A stretch of DNA of 64,000 nucleotides, from contig JAFAVK010000010.1 of NCBI GenBank assembly GCA_019242475.1, positions 1 through 64,000 on the forward strand, in the 5' to 3' direction. The stretch's first letter is position 1, and every line of letters begins with the position of its first letter. The translations under genes and the position numbers were made by a program. The notes under the pieces are model-generated. The model did no database searches. It had not been told where the DNA came from and saw nothing but the letters and a program-made list of their open reading frames with translations. Below are positions 32,857 to 40,996 of this stretch, piece by piece. The stretch comes from Acidobacteriota bacterium (GTDB taxonomy: Bacteria; Acidobacteriota; Blastocatellia; Pyrinomonadales; Pyrinomonadaceae).

Positions 32857-33594
32857 ATGACACACGGCAAGAGTTTCGCCCGCAGGGCGACGGTTCTCGC
32901 AGCCCTGTTCGCGCTGTTGCTCGGCGCCGTCGCGCCCGACGCCTCGGCGCAGCGCCGCCGCGCGCGGCGGCCTGTCCGCCGGACGCGGACGACGCGCACG
33001 ACGACTCCCGCGCCTCCGCCACCCCGTTACTTCACGGTGCCGGCCGACACCGTCGTCCGCGTCCGCATGGACACGGAGCTGAACTCGCGGACGGCGCGCA
33101 TCAGTGACCGCTTCTCGACGACCGTGACCGAGCCGGTCTACGGCGGCGGCAGCGGCGTGGACGTGATCCCGGTGGGGAGCAAAATCTGGGGCCGCGTCGC
33201 TTCGATAAGGCGCGCGCAGAGGCGGACGCCCGGCAGCATCACCGTGACCTTCAACCAGGTGGAGTTGCCGAACGGCGTACGTCACCCGATCAACGGTTCT
33301 TTGTCGAGCCTCCAGAGCGACGCCGTGAACGCCGACAACGAGAGCACCGTCACGGGCAAGAACAACCAGAAGCGCGACGCGGTCTTCATCGGCGGCGGCG
33401 CGGCGACGGGCGCCATCATCGGCGCCATCGCGGGCGGTGGCAAGGGCGCGGCCATCGGCATGATCCTCGGCGGCGCGGCCGGCACCGGCGCGCGCGTCTA
33501 CGAGAAGGAGCAGGAGGCCGAGGTGAAGTCGGGCACGTCGTTCGGCGTCATCCTCAACCGCGCGGTGTCGCTGCCCGAGTACAGGGCGCAGTAA
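32857..33594 (+). CDS. Secreted protein with C-terminal glycine-zipper segment
   Basis: A 245-aa protein with signal peptide (VLAALFALLLGAVAPDASA), followed by an Arg/Thr/Pro-rich stretch, a beta-rich middle (about 55-155, with VRVRMDTELNSRTARISDRFSTTV, a TrbI/VirB10-like pattern) and a glycine zipper (GGGAATGAIIGAIAGGGKG, about 178-196, continuing to GMILGGAAGTGARVY). Such segments usually insert into membranes. The ATG at 32857 is chosen because AGGAGG lies 10 nt upstream; a TTG three codons earlier is too close. Function unknown; envelope role inferred. Confidence 0.75.
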   Translation: MTHGKSFARRATVLAALFALLLGAVAPDASAQRRRARRPVRRTRTTRTTTPAPPPPRYFTVPADTVVRVRMDTELNSRTARISDRFSTTVTEPVYGGGSGVDVIPVGSKIWGRVASIRRAQRRTPGSITVTFNQVELPNGVRHPINGSLSSLQSDAVNADNESTVTGKNNQKRDAVFIGGGAATGAIIGAIAGGGKGAAIGMILGGAAGTGARVYEKEQEAEVKSGTSFGVILNRAVSLPEYRAQ

Positions 33595-33640
33595 GACTTT
33601 GACGAGATCGGTCTCCCCCTCGCGGGGCGGCCGTATCGGA

Positions 33641-33807
33641 GGAAGCCCGCAAGCGAAGGGGAGAGCGCGGGCGGGCTTCCCCCCGAAATTTGAGAGCCAA
33701 CTGAAAGGCCATCCAAGGGTTCGGTCGCCCCTGTCAGGACGTAAGTGAGCGACCGCACAAGGAGAGGCCCGCTGCGAAGGGGAGAGCGCAGCGGGCCTCT
33801 TCTTTTT
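33641..33807 (+). terminator. Three consecutive stem-loops, the last a strong terminator
   Basis: Stem 1: GGAAGCCCGC (33641-33650) with 33671-33680. Stem 2: GGTCGC (33723-33728) with GCGACC (33749-33754). Stem 3: 14 bp, 33763-33776 with 33787-33800, then TCTTTTT, a clear terminator. Loops 1 and 3 share GCGAAGGGGAGAGCGC. The element follows the secreted-protein gene and could be a structured 3-prime region or a small RNA. Confidence 0.6.
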
Positions 33808-33819
33808 AGTCTTGTGGAA

Positions 33820-34305
33820 TCAGCGGACGCCGCCTTGTTCTTCCAGAATCGTCTCCAATTCCGCCAAGGCTTCGAGGTCTTTCGGACGGCCGGCTGCTCG
33901 CTTCACATGAATGAGCCTCTCCAAACCCAGGCAGAGACATTCGACGCCGTAGAGACTCAACCGGATTGAGTGCGGGAGCAGGTCTTCGTAGAGACCTCCG
34001 CCGGTAATTTCCGCAAGCAGATCGAGTGCACCGAGGGTAGTCGTGAGCGTGAAGTTAAAACCGCTCTTGATAGTCTTGTCATCGAAGATAAAAGGGAGGC
34101 CGGGAGGGGCGCCGCGCAGGTATGGTTCGTGTGGCGCGAGCGCTCGGGTGAGGCGTGAGAGGTTCTCGGGGGTGCGCCGGTAGACTACATCGAGGTCTTG
34201 CGTCAAGCGGGCGGAGCCGTGAGCCGTCGCCGCCGCTCCGCCGACTATGATGAACTCGACGTTGGCGCCCGTAAGCAAAGTCAGCAGCAAACGAAAGTTA
34301 GTCAT
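33820..34305 (-). CDS. Nucleotidyltransferase-fold protein (AbiEii/MNT-like)
   Basis: A 161-aa protein with a DNA-polymerase-beta-type nucleotidyltransferase signature: FIIVGGAAATAHGSARLTQDLDVVY (about 18-42), where GG and the DxD-like Asp pair would bind nucleotide and metal. The rest is short and helical with LCLGLERLIHVKRAAGRPKDLEAL near the end, typical for HTH-less DUF6036-like members. Such proteins occur as the toxin or nucleotidyltransferase half of small two-gene modules. Its start overlaps the 63-aa gene by 8 nt. Both are tied to pyrC by an ATGA overlap. Confidence 0.78.
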   Translation of the reverse strand: MTNFRLLLTLLTGANVEFIIVGGAAATAHGSARLTQDLDVVYRRTPENLSRLTRALAPHEPYLRGAPPGLPFIFDDKTIKSGFNFTLTTTLGALDLLAEITGGGLYEDLLPHSIRLSLYGVECLCLGLERLIHVKRAAGRPKDLEALAELETILEEQGGVR

Positions 34306-34489
34306 TACGCTGCCGCGCTTCCCTGCCCGCGCGCTGCAACTCTTCGGCGAACTGCTGGAGCCTCATCAGGGCGTCGAAGCGCTCCTCGACGGTCAGCCGC
34401 AGATTCTCGCGAATCAGCGTCCGGTCAACGTGGCGCTTGTACGCCTCGATTACCGGGTCAGGCTCGAACCGTTCGGATGGCTGTTTCAT
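34298..34489 (-). CDS. Small helical partner of the nucleotidyltransferase
   Basis: A 63-aa charged helical protein ([20 protein letters not shown], then [16 protein letters not shown]). Proteins with this Y-K-R-x-x-D-R-T-L-x-R-E-N-L pattern are found in front of nucleotidyltransferase genes in many genomes, acting perhaps as antitoxin or partner (family knowledge, unnamed). The ATG at 34489 overlaps the pyrC stop (ATGA), and its end overlaps the nucleotidyltransferase start. No Shine-Dalgarno of its own is apparent, so translation likely depends on pyrC. Confidence 0.72.
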   Translation of the reverse strand: MKQPSERFEPDPVIEAYKRHVDRTLIRENLRLTVEERFDALMRLQQFAEELQRAGREARQRND

Positions 34490-35817
34490 CTGTCCACGCC
34501 TTTACTCGCGGCCATTATACCATCCGTTTTAGCAGCAAACTTGTAGACGACGCGGCCGCCGACAATCGTCGCGGCGGCGGCGCCGTGGAAGGTGTAGCCG
34601 TCGAAAGGCGTGTTGCGGCTTTTGGATTTGGAGCGGGCGGCGTCGAACGTCCAGCGGAGGCTTGGGTCGAGGATAGTCACGTCGCCGTGCGAGCCGGGAC
34701 GGAGCGTGCCGCGGCCTTCGAGGCGGAAGATGCGCGCGGGGTTGACCGCGAAGAGTTCGACGAGGCGTTCGAGCGTGATGAGCCCGCCGTGGACGAGGCG
34801 TTCGAAGGCGAGGCCGACGGCCGTCTCAAGCCCCGTGATGCCGAAGGCTGCGCGGTCGAACTCAAGCTCCTTTTCGTCGGCGTGGTGCGGCGCGTGGTCG
34901 GTGGCGACGGCGTCCACGGTGCCGTCGGCGATGGCTTCGAGTATCGCGTCGAGGTGTTCGCGGCTGCGCAACGGCGGGTTCATCTTCGTATTGGTGTCGA
35001 AGCCCTCGCAGGCCGCGTCGGTGAGTGTGAAGTGGTGCGGCGTGACTTCGCAGGAGACCTCGACGCCGCGCTCCTTCGCGCGCCGGACGGCCTCGACGGC
35101 GCCGCGCGTCGAGACGTGGGCGAGGTGGACGCGCGCGCCCGTCAGCTCGGCCAGCGCGCAGTCGCGCATCGCGTCCGACTCCTCGGCGAGCGCGGGTCGC
35201 CCCCGCAGGCCGAGGCGCAGAGACCACTCGCCCTCGTGCATCACGCCGCCGGCCGCGAGCGTCTTGTCGTCGCAGTGATCCATCACCGTGAGGTCGAACC
35301 CGCGCGCGTACTCCAACGCCCGGCGCATCAGACCCGGCGAAGGGACGGGGTGGCCGTCGTCCGTGACGGCGACGATGCCGGCGCGCTTCATCTCGCCCAT
35401 CTCGGCCAGCTCCTCACCCTTCGAGCCTTTGGTGATGGCCCCGACGGGGAAGACGTTGGCGAGTTTTGCCGCGGCGGCTTGCTCGACGATGAAGCTCGTG
35501 ACGGCGGGGTTGTCGTTGACGGGGTCTGTGTTGAGCATCGCGCAGACGGAGGTGAAGCCGCCCGCGACGGCCGCCGCCGCGCCCGAGGCGATGGTCTCCT
35601 TGTACTCCTGCCCCGGCTCGCGCAGGTGCGTGTGGAGGTCGATGAAGCCGGGCGCGACGACGAGCCCCGTCGCGTCGAAGACCTCGACGCCTTCGGGCGT
35701 CGGCTCTCCACTGTTAAGCAGTGCGGCCACGCGGCCGTCCTCGATCAGGATGTCGCGGCCGCCGTTCACATTCTGCGTCGGGTCTACGACGTAGCCGTTG
35801 GCGATAAGCAGTCTCAT
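34486..35817 (-). CDS. pyrC: Dihydroorotase
   Basis: A 443-aa amidohydrolase catalysing reversible cyclisation of carbamoyl-aspartate to dihydroorotate. Metal ligands are seen in [17 protein letters not shown] (about 58-74); [29 protein letters not shown] and the catalytic Asp in [10 protein letters not shown] follow. Length and order match the bacterial type that pairs with aspartate carbamoyltransferase. The gene starts 3 nt after the pyrB stop and is the third pyrimidine gene of the operon, cotranscribed downstream with the 63-aa protein and nucleotidyltransferase. Confidence 0.95.
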   Translation of the reverse strand: MRLLIANGYVVDPTQNVNGGRDILIEDGRVAALLNSGEPTPEGVEVFDATGLVVAPGFIDLHTHLREPGQEYKETIASGAAAAVAGGFTSVCAMLNTDPVNDNPAVTSFIVEQAAAAKLANVFPVGAITKGSKGEELAEMGEMKRAGIVAVTDDGHPVPSPGLMRRALEYARGFDLTVMDHCDDKTLAAGGVMHEGEWSLRLGLRGRPALAEESDAMRDCALAELTGARVHLAHVSTRGAVEAVRRAKERGVEVSCEVTPHHFTLTDAACEGFDTNTKMNPPLRSREHLDAILEAIADGTVDAVATDHAPHHADEKELEFDRAAFGITGLETAVGLAFERLVHGGLITLERLVELFAVNPARIFRLEGRGTLRPGSHGDVTILDPSLRWTFDAARSKSKSRNTPFDGYTFHGAAAATIVGGRVVYKFAAKTDGIMAASKGVDR

Positions 35818-35820
35818 CTT

Positions 35821-36873
35821 CTACTTGGAGCCGTCGGCGTGCGCGGCGGCCGCGGCGCTGCTGAGCGGCTCGGGCTGTGGCTCAACTTCCGGCTTGGTTT
35901 GGGCGGCAGGGTTAGGCGTCGCCGTCGTCACGCCCGCGCCGCCGCCGAGCAGGTAGAGGACGGCCATGCGGACGGCGAGGCCGTTGGCGACCTGGTCGAG
36001 GATGAGCGAGCGGGCGCCGTCGGCCACGTCCGAGGCGATCTCGATGCCGCGGTTCATCGGCCCCGGGTGCATGACGATGGCGTCGGCTTTGGCGAGGCTG
36101 AGACGTTTGAGGTTGAGTCCGTAATGCACGGCGTACTCGCGCAACGAGGGGAGGAAGGCGCTGTCCTGCCTCTCTCTTTGAATGCGCAAGACCATCACCA
36201 CGTCCGCGCCCTCGACCGCCTCTTCGACGCGGCGCGCGACGGTCAATCCCCCTTCCCCGGCCAGAGCCGCGAACTCGGGCGGCGCGAGCGTCCCCGGCCC
36301 CGCGACCGTGACGGACGCGCCGAGCGTCGTCAGGAGGTGCGCGTTCGAGCGCGCGACGCGCGAGTGGAGGATGTCGCCGAGGATGGCGACGCGCAGCCCC
36401 TCGAAGCTCCCTTTGCGCTGCCGGATGGTGAGCGCGTCGAGGAGCGCCTGCGTCGGGTGCTCGTGCGCGCCGTCGCCGGCGTTGACGACCGCGGCGCGGC
36501 AGACGCGTGCGAGCTGGTGCGGCGCGCCGGCCGAAGGGTGACGGATGACGATGAGGTCAGGCCCCATCGCCTCAAGGTTCCGCGCCGTGTCCAAGAGAGT
36601 CTCGCCCTTGGTGACCGACGAGGATGACGAGCTGATGTTGATGACGTCGGCCGAGAGACGTTTGCCGGCGATCTCGAAGGAGGTGCGCGTGCGCGTCGAG
36701 GCTTCGAAGAAGAGGTTGATGAGGGTGCGGCCGCGCAGGGTCGGCACCTTCTTGATTTCGCGCTCGGAGATTTCGCGGAACGTCTCGGCCGTGTCGAGGA
36801 TGTGCGTGATCTCGGCGGCGCTCATCCCGCGTATCCCGAGCAAGTTTCTCTGCTTCAGCACGGCGCTCGTCAT
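35821..36873 (-). CDS. pyrB: Aspartate carbamoyltransferase catalytic chain
   Basis: A 350-aa enzyme condensing carbamoyl phosphate with aspartate. Seen: the carbamoyl-phosphate loop [13 protein letters not shown] (about 54-66), [37 protein letters not shown] and [12 protein letters not shown]. The last 45 residues form a Pro/Ala/Thr-rich extension beyond the usual C-terminus, without known role. The ATG lies about 35 nt after a terminator that separates it from pyrR, with no obvious Shine-Dalgarno. The regulatory chain PyrI is not in the window. Confidence 0.95.
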   Translation of the reverse strand: MTSAVLKQRNLLGIRGMSAAEITHILDTAETFREISEREIKKVPTLRGRTLINLFFEASTRTRTSFEIAGKRLSADVINISSSSSSVTKGETLLDTARNLEAMGPDLIVIRHPSAGAPHQLARVCRAAVVNAGDGAHEHPTQALLDALTIRQRKGSFEGLRVAILGDILHSRVARSNAHLLTTLGASVTVAGPGTLAPPEFAALAGEGGLTVARRVEEAVEGADVVMVLRIQRERQDSAFLPSLREYAVHYGLNLKRLSLAKADAIVMHPGPMNRGIEIASDVADGARSLILDQVANGLAVRMAVLYLLGGGAGVTTATPNPAAQTKPEVEPQPEPLSSAAAAAHADGSK

Positions 36874-36904
36874 GTGAAACCGGTCGATCTTTGGGCTGGA
36901 TACG

Positions 36905-36931
36905 AAAAAGGCGGCCAGTCGCGGCCGCCTT
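36905..36931 (-). terminator. Attenuator-like terminator between pyrR and pyrB
   Basis: On the minus strand AAGGCGGCC (36931-36923) pairs with GGCCGCCTT (36916-36908), and the 3-prime end runs into TTTTT. It starts 3 nt beyond the pyrR stop. In Gram-positive bacteria PyrR acts on RNA just upstream of such terminators. An anti-antiterminator with PyrR-binding loop could not be defined here, so attenuation is inferred. Confidence 0.65.
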
Positions 36932-36933
36932 CG

Positions 36934-37524
36934 TTAACTCTCCTCTTCCTGACCCTGGGGTCGTTCGACGATGACCACGGCCTCCTCGCCGTCGAACTCG
37001 TCGAGCATCACCTTGATGATCTCGCTCTTCTTCGTCGGCACGAACTTCCCGACGAAGTCGGCCTGGATGGGCAGCTCCCGGTGCTCCTTCCCGCGGTCAA
37101 CCAGAACGGCGAGCTGCACGCGGCGCGGCCGTCCGAAGTCGATCAACTGGTCGAGCGCGGCGCGGATGGTGCGCCCCGTGTAGAGCACGTCGTCGATGAG
37201 CAGGACGTTTCTGCCTTCGACATCAATCGGCAGGTCGGTGCGGTTGACAATCGGGTTGGCGCCGACGGTCGAGAGGTCGTCGCGGTAGAGCGTGATGTCG
37301 AGCACGCCGACGGGCGGGCGCTCGCCCTCGATGTCGGCGACCTTGTCGGCGAGCCGCTGCGCGAGCGGCACGCCTCGCCGCTGGATGCCGATCAGGTAGA
37401 GGTGGCCCGCCCCGTGGTTCTCCTCCACGATCTCGGACGCGAGCCGGGCCAGCGCACGGTTGATGCGCATGCCGTCCATGATGCGCGCCTTCTCGACGAA
37501 TTCCATCGGCGCGGATACTACCAC
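36934..37524 (-). CDS. pyrR: Pyrimidine operon RNA-binding regulator / uracil phosphoribosyltransferase PyrR
   Basis: A bifunctional protein of about 196 aa: the PRPP-binding loop [19 protein letters not shown] (about 110-128) and a [17 protein letters not shown] segment define the PRTase fold of PyrR. The start is uncertain: GTG at 37524 has GAGGTG 8 nt upstream, while ATG at 37506 begins [15 protein letters not shown], closer to the known N-terminus. The GTG is used here; a longer frame to 37560 is possible. It heads the pyr operon and is followed immediately by a terminator that it may control when UMP is bound. Confidence 0.9.
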   Translation of the reverse strand: MVVSAPMEFVEKARIMDGMRINRALARLASEIVEENHGAGHLYLIGIQRRGVPLAQRLADKVADIEGERPPVGVLDITLYRDDLSTVGANPIVNRTDLPIDVEGRNVLLIDDVLYTGRTIRAALDQLIDFGRPRRVQLAVLVDRGKEHRELPIQADFVGKFVPTKKSEIIKVMLDEFDGEEAVVIVERPQGQEEES

Positions 37525-37702
37525 AGAGCCCTCACCTCTTAAAAGGTTTCGAGGTCGCACCTCAGCCGGCCAGATGAGAAAGTGTCACAGTGCGCCCCGG
37601 GGCGGGGGCTGGCGGGCTCGACAATAGGTCGCGTGGGGCGGAAAATTTGTGTACGCCCGCGGCTGAAGTCACAGCGCGTGGCGCTCTTCAGGCAAGGGGT
37701 TT

Positions 37703-40267
37703 ATGCGTTCGACGATTAATAGTTATCTGGAAGATTACCTGGGGCGCGGCGGGGCGACTGCGTTCGCGCACAGGCGCGGGCTGCGTCTGGTGCGTTGGTC
37801 GTACCGGCGTGTGGCGGAGGCGGCTTTCCGTTTCGCGCGCGAGTTGGAGGCGCGCGGCATCTCGAAGGGCGAGCGGGTTCTGCTGTGGGCGGCGAACGGG
37901 CCGGAGTGGGTGGCGGTCTTTTACGGGTGCGCGCTGCGCGGGGCCGTCCTGGTGCCGCTCGACGTGGAGAGCGCGCCGGATTTCGTCGCGAGGGTGCAGG
38001 CGCAGACCGGCGCCAGGCTCGTGCTCTACAGCGCGGAGACTATGCGGCAGGCCGCGAAACTGGGGCCGCCGGCCGTCGCGCTCGAAGAGCTTGAGAGTGT
38101 TCTTGCCGGCCGTCCCGCCACGCCTTACAGGGACGAAGAGATCTCGGCGGACGACCTCGTCGAGATCATCTACACGTCTGGGACGACGGCCGAGCCGCGG
38201 GGCGTCTGCCTGACGCACGGGAACCTGCTCGCGAACCTCGCGCCGCTCGAAGAGGGGATGCGGAAGTACTCGAAGTGGGTGCGGCTCGTGCGCCCGCTGC
38301 GGTTCCTCTGCCTGCTCCCGCTCGGCCACGTCTTCGGGCAGTTCATGGGCATCCTCGTCCCGCAACTGCTCGGCGGCGAGGTCATCTTCAACGACGCGCT
38401 CAACCCCTCGGAGGTCGCCCACACAATCAAGACCCGCAAGGTCAACGTCGTCGTCACCGTCCCGCGCCTGCTCGACTCTTTGCGCGAGCACGTCGAGCGG
38501 CGCGAGGAGTCGCGCGGGCTGCTCGCGGATCTGCGCCGCCGCGTCGAACGCGCCGCGGGCGCGCACCCGTCCAGGCGGATGTGGCTCGCGCGGCGCATAC
38601 ACAAATATTTCGGCTGGCGGCTCTGGGCGTTTGTGACGGGCGGCGCGACGCTCGACGCCGAGACGGAGACCTTCTGGCGGCGGCTCGGGTACGCGGTCGT
38701 GCAGGGTTACGGGATGACGGAGACGGCCTCGCTCGTCACCGTCAACCACCCCTTCAAGACCGGGCGCGGCTCGGTCGGGAAGACTCTGCGCGGGCAGGAG
38801 GTGCGGCTCGACGAGTCGGGCGAGATTCTCGTGCGCGGCGCGAACGTCTCGCCCGGCTACTGGCGCGGCGACAATGCGCACGAGCCTCTGGGCGAAGGCG
38901 GCTGGCTGCGCACGGGCGACCTGGGCTCGGTGGACGCGGCCGGCAACATCTACTTCCGCGGCCGCAAGAAGGACGTGATCGTCACGGCCGCGGGCCTGAA
39001 CGTCTACCCCGAGGACATCGAGGCCGCGCTCAACCGCCAGCCGGAGGTGAAGCTGAGCGCCGTCGTCGGCGTCGAAGGCCCGCGCGGCCCCGAGCCGCTC
39101 GCGTTGCTCATCATGAACGACGCGGGCGCAGACCCCGCGCCGGTCGTCGAACGCGCCAACGATTCGCTCGCGCGCCACCAGCACGTGCGCCGCTGGCAGG
39201 TCTGGCCCGACTCGGACTTCCCGCGCACCGCGACGCAGAAGATTCGCAAGCGCGACATCCTTGCCGCCGTGAATGCGGAGATGGGGAGAAGGGGTGACGG
39301 GGCGACGGGGAGATGCAGGAATGGAAACGGGAACGGTCTGCGGACGTGCGGCACAGTCGCCCCGTCCCCCCGTCTCCCACTCTCCCCGTCAATAGATTTA
39401 TCGTCAATCCCTTCGCCCTCAGACCTCGACTCGCTCGGCCGCGTCGAGCTTTTGAGCGCGCTCGAAGACCGCTACCAGATTGAGATCGACGAGGCGAGTT
39501 TCACGGCCGCGACGACCGTCGGCGACGTGGAGCGCATCGTCAGCGCGGGCGGCGCGCGCGCGGAGGAGACCGCGCAGTACCCTTACCCCGCGTGGGCACA
39601 GACGGCGCCCGTCCGCTGGCTCCGCGTCGCCATCTACTACGCGGTCGTGCTCCCCATCACCTCCGTGCTCTGCTGGTCGCGCGTGGAGGGGCGCGAGCGG
39701 CTGCGCGACCTAGACGGCCCGGCGCTCTTCGTCTCGAACCACGTCACCTACTTCGACCACGCGCTCATCATGTCGGCCATGCCCGGGCGCTTCCGCCGCC
39801 GCCTCGCCATCGCGCAGGAGGGCGAGCGCCTGCGCTGGTGGCGCAAGCCCCCGGCCGGCGCCCCGCTTTTGCAAAGGCTGCGCTGGCTGGCTCAGTACTT
39901 CCTGATCGTCGTCATCTTCAACACCTTCTCGCTCCCCAAAGCGAGCGGCTTCCGCCGCAGCTTCGCCTACGCGGGCGAGTCCGTAGACCGCGGCTACAAC
40001 CTGCTCGTCTTCCCCGAAGGCATCCGCGCCGAACGCCTCGGCATGAGCCCCTTCCGCCCCGGCATCGGCCTCCTCGCCTCGCAGCTCGGCATCCCCGTCG
40101 TGCCCGTCCGCATCGACGGCCTGATTGAATTGAAACTCTCCGGCCGCCGCGGCTTCACCTCCCCGCACCGCGTCACCATCCGCCTCGGCGAGCCCGTCAC
40201 CTATGCTTCGGACGAAGACCCGGCCGCCATCACCTCCGACCTCGAACGCCGGGTCAAGGCGCTTTAG
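37703..40267 (+). CDS. Acyl-ACP synthetase - ACP - acyltransferase fusion (Aas-like)
   Basis: An 854-aa multidomain lipid enzyme. Residues about 1-510 form an ANL-type adenylating domain (IIYTSGTTAEPRGVCLTHGNL, GYGMTETASLVTVN, LRTGDLG, RKKDVIVTAAGLNVYPEDIE). Then about 570-625 is an acyl carrier protein with pantetheine Ser in DSLGRVELLSALEDRYQIEIDE. About 640-854 is a PlsC-type acyltransferase (NHVTYFDHALI with the H-x4-D motif, FPEGIRAERLG). E. coli Aas has acyltransferase first; here the order is reversed and an ACP is added. The linker at about 530-565 is encoded by an inverted-repeat element. Likely role: recycling or incorporation of fatty acids into phospholipid. Confidence 0.9.
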   Translation: MRSTINSYLEDYLGRGGATAFAHRRGLRLVRWSYRRVAEAAFRFARELEARGISKGERVLLWAANGPEWVAVFYGCALRGAVLVPLDVESAPDFVARVQAQTGARLVLYSAETMRQAAKLGPPAVALEELESVLAGRPATPYRDEEISADDLVEIIYTSGTTAEPRGVCLTHGNLLANLAPLEEGMRKYSKWVRLVRPLRFLCLLPLGHVFGQFMGILVPQLLGGEVIFNDALNPSEVAHTIKTRKVNVVVTVPRLLDSLREHVERREESRGLLADLRRRVERAAGAHPSRRMWLARRIHKYFGWRLWAFVTGGATLDAETETFWRRLGYAVVQGYGMTETASLVTVNHPFKTGRGSVGKTLRGQEVRLDESGEILVRGANVSPGYWRGDNAHEPLGEGGWLRTGDLGSVDAAGNIYFRGRKKDVIVTAAGLNVYPEDIEAALNRQPEVKLSAVVGVEGPRGPEPLALLIMNDAGADPAPVVERANDSLARHQHVRRWQVWPDSDFPRTATQKIRKRDILAAVNAEMGRRGDGATGRCRNGNGNGLRTCGTVAPSPRLPLSPSIDLSSIPSPSDLDSLGRVELLSALEDRYQIEIDEASFTAATTVGDVERIVSAGGARAEETAQYPYPAWAQTAPVRWLRVAIYYAVVLPITSVLCWSRVEGRERLRDLDGPALFVSNHVTYFDHALIMSAMPGRFRRRLAIAQEGERLRWWRKPPAGAPLLQRLRWLAQYFLIVVIFNTFSLPKASGFRRSFAYAGESVDRGYNLLVFPEGIRAERLGMSPFRPGIGLLASQLGIPVVPVRIDGLIELKLSGRRGFTSPHRVTIRLGEPVTYASDEDPAAITSDLERRVKAL
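39288..39402 (+). repeat. Inverted repeat (GACGGGG word) inside the fusion gene
   Basis: Arms 39288-39325 and 39360-39395 hold inverted GACGGGG/GGGAGA-type words and can pair over about 30 nt. They lie in frame between the synthetase and ACP domains and encode a Gly/Arg-rich then Pro/Ser-rich linker. The layout matches the intergenic elements elsewhere in the window. Confidence 0.75.
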
Positions 40268-40361
40268 GGCTTCGCCCCGCCGGGAGCGCACTTAAATCGT
40301 ACTCGGGCCGCATTTCGTCTTCCGGCTCGGTTTCAACTCTCTTCATCGGGTGCATGCCCAT
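40254..40361 (-). CDS. Short antitoxin-like remnant (35 aa)
   Basis: From an ATG at 40361 the minus strand reads MGMHPMKRVETEPEDEMRPE, then YDLSAL and a short odd tail ending at a TGA at 40254. The EDEMRPEYD core resembles the small proteins with a D-E-M-x-P-E-Y-D-F signature that accompany toxin genes; the usual C-terminal part (RGKY-like) is missing. It overlaps the end of the fusion gene by 14 nt. It may be a degraded cassette gene; expression is doubtful. Confidence 0.35.
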   Translation of the reverse strand: MGMHPMKRVETEPEDEMRPEYDLSALPAGRSPKAP

Positions 40362-40375
40362 GTTAGCTGCGGCGT

Positions 40376-40618
40376 TTAGGTGAGGGCCGCAGCTAATAAT
40401 GCCTTTTCTACCGTCGTCGGCAGATTCACGGGATGGAAACGGGTTACGTCAAAGGCGTAATCCTCGCCGCTTTCGTCCACCACGCGAATCAGCCCTTCCG
40501 CCTCCGCCTCCTTGTCGGGGATGAAGCGGTACAGTTTCCCGACCTCAAGCGAGGCTTTGTAGCCTTCGTTGTTGAGGCAGACAACAAAATGCGCCGACTG
40601 TTTTTCTGTTCTCTTCAT
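40376..40618 (-). CDS. Small conserved hypothetical protein (80 aa)
   Basis: An 80-aa protein (MKRTEKQSAHFVVCLNNEGY..., with LEVGKLYRFIPDKEAEAEGL and IRVVDESGEDYAFDVTRF). The pattern of a short beta-rich domain with K-x-Y-x-x-x-P-D and V-D-E-S-G-E-D-Y is familiar from small proteins of unknown function in mobile and cassette contexts. The ATG is 2 nt after the stop of the 84-aa gene, so the two form a pair. Lower GC than the chromosome around it. It ends in front of an attC-like half site. Confidence 0.6.
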   Translation of the reverse strand: MKRTEKQSAHFVVCLNNEGYKASLEVGKLYRFIPDKEAEAEGLIRVVDESGEDYAFDVTRFHPVNLPTTVEKALLAAALT

Positions 40619-40620
40619 GG

Positions 40621-40857
40621 CTAATCTAAAAATGGCAACTTCAGCTTGAACTCTCTCTTCCCCACGCCGTGGGCTTCATACCAATGTACTTCAGCCAAAC
40701 GTACCCTGCCACTGAGCAGACGCACCTTGGCAATGCCTTTCATTTTACGCCACCTGCCTCTGCCATACTGCCTACGCAAACGCGCGCGATCCCGAACACC
40801 CGTGCCGACGGCAATGGTTTCAACAGCGGTAATGTCGCTGACTATCTCGAAGTCCAT
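40621..40857 (-). CDS. Small conserved hypothetical protein (78 aa)
   Basis: A 78-aa basic protein (MDFEIVSDITAVETIAVGTG, then RLRRQYGRGRWRKMKGIA and AEVHWYEAHGVGKREFKLKL). This I-E-T-I-A-x-G and G-R-G-R-W-R-K pattern is widespread in unnamed small proteins. The ATG at 40857 is preferred; a TTG 18 nt upstream is also open. It is directly followed by the 80-aa gene. The two are downstream of the attC-like site when read on the minus strand, consistent with one integron cassette. Function unknown. Confidence 0.6.
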   Translation of the reverse strand: MDFEIVSDITAVETIAVGTGVRDRARLRRQYGRGRWRKMKGIAKVRLLSGRVRLAEVHWYEAHGVGKREFKLKLPFLD

Positions 40858-40901
40858 CCCAGGACATGATGTCAATTGTTCATGTGGGATTCAAGCAAGC
40901 A

Positions 40902-40990
40902 GTATAATGCCGCGCATCACCCGCCGCGCGGTCCCACCGATTTACATAACAGCCCTCGTGTCCGCGGTCGGGTGCATGCGCTTGTTGGGC
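40902..40990 (-). repeat. attC-like integron recombination site
   Basis: On the minus strand the 7-nt R core GCCCAAC (40990-40984, fits RYYYAAC) is followed by GCGCATGCACCCG, which pairs with CGGGTGATGCGC (40923-40912) leaving one extra base, as in attC stems with extrahelical bases. The far core is ATTATAC (40908-40902), degraded from GTTRRRY. Total 89 nt, within the usual attC range. It lies 6 nt after the stop of the gene at 40997. Confidence 0.65.
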
Positions 40991-40996
40991 GGCGTC

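Noticed and set aside
34198-36627. 809-aa open frame on the plus strand
   Set aside because: Antisense to pyrC and pyrB, no recognisable domain.
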